Shown: piece after piece, positions 13,987 through 14,031 of the stretch | Position numbering within the stretch: the stretch's first letter is position 1 | How the letters are laid out: each line of letters starts with the position of its first letter | Assembly (NCBI GenBank): GCA_002502855.1 | Contig: DAQK01000010.1 | Location: 1 to 14,031, forward strand | Length of the DNA: 14,031 nucleotides | Source of the DNA: Methanobacterium sp. UBA279 | GTDB lineage: Archaea; Methanobacteriota; Methanobacteria; Methanobacteriales; Methanobacteriaceae | Direction of reading: 5' to 3' | Made by a program: the position numbers and the translations under genes | The notes under the pieces: model-generated | What the model saw: the letters and a program-made list of their open reading frames with translations, nothing else | What the model was told of the DNA's origin: nothing | Databases searched by the model: none

Positions 13987-14031
13987 TTATTCGCTCTTAC
14001 CCTCGGACATGTGCAAAAATGCGGCGATACA
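13987..14031 (-). CDS. Possible C-terminal end of a gene running off the window
   Basis: On the minus strand one frame from the window edge reads CIAAFLHMSEGKSE and stops at TAA (plus 13987-13989). This is too short to assign, but it is the most protein-like frame at this edge. A plus-strand TATA-like string (TATATAAAAA near 13907-13917) could instead serve a rightward gene, so the direction is unsure. Confidence 0.2.
   Translation of the reverse strand, partial: CIAAFLHMSEGKSE

Noticed and set aside
13930..14000. C/D box-like small RNA or tRNA near the right end
   Set aside because: AATGAGATGA resembles a C box only loosely, and no CTGA D box at proper spacing or cloverleaf could be found.

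Overview
The window looks like a piece of a methanogen chromosome, most likely Methanobacterium or another member of the Methanobacteriales. The signs are archaeal information and metabolism genes (aIF5A, pyruvoyl-dependent arginine decarboxylase, archaeal-type agmatinase, a GfcR-type HTH-phosphoribosyltransferase), a MurF-like ligase matching the last enzyme of coenzyme F430 synthesis, strong GGAGGTG-type ribosome binding sites and AT-rich spacers. The genus is an inference, not a match.

Left part (1-2170) is decayed accessory DNA. It holds a remnant of an iron-sulfur 'CCG-domain' (HdrB/GlpC-like) gene, interrupted by an in-frame TGA exactly where a conserved cysteine is expected. It also holds a complete but dead IS4-like insertion sequence (546-2167) with 24-bp terminal inverted repeats (23 of 24 matching). 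Its transposase lies on the minus strand and is broken by several homopolymer frameshifts and a TAG. The 3' half of this transposase gives the plus strand a very T/G-rich look, and hydrophobic plus-strand frames there are shadows.

At 2180-2763 a small seven-cysteine zinc-ribbon gene sits behind two near-identical palindromes that look like DtxR-type metal-repressor boxes. It is followed by a strong ribosome binding site with only an 8-codon frame, and by two related hairpins.

The centre (2764-6412) is an arginine/polyamine block. On the minus strand, aIF5A, agmatinase and a tiny 31-residue basic protein form a likely operon, with a TIGR00300-family (archaeal ornithine cyclodeaminase-like) gene further downstream. 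Pyruvoyl arginine decarboxylase is divergent from aIF5A. PdaD makes agmatine, SpeB converts it to putrescine, and polyamine supplies the modification of the aIF5A lysine.

From 5969 to 9432 the plus strand carries pdaD, an IMPase/FBPase-family phosphatase, NAD kinase and cfbE, tightly packed and partly overlapping. After a promoter-sized gap come hemC, a Gfo/Idh/MocA oxidoreductase and gfcR (9622-12060). HemC makes the tetrapyrrole precursor whose far end is F430, so cfbE and hemC are pathway partners.

The right part (12061-14031) holds two back-to-back tiny genes (38 and 42 codons) with good ribosome binding sites, a frameshifted small gene, and a secreted or membrane-anchored protein on the minus strand. 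The best-positioned start codon of the latter is AUA. No CRISPR array, rRNA, tRNA or recognisable defence system was seen.
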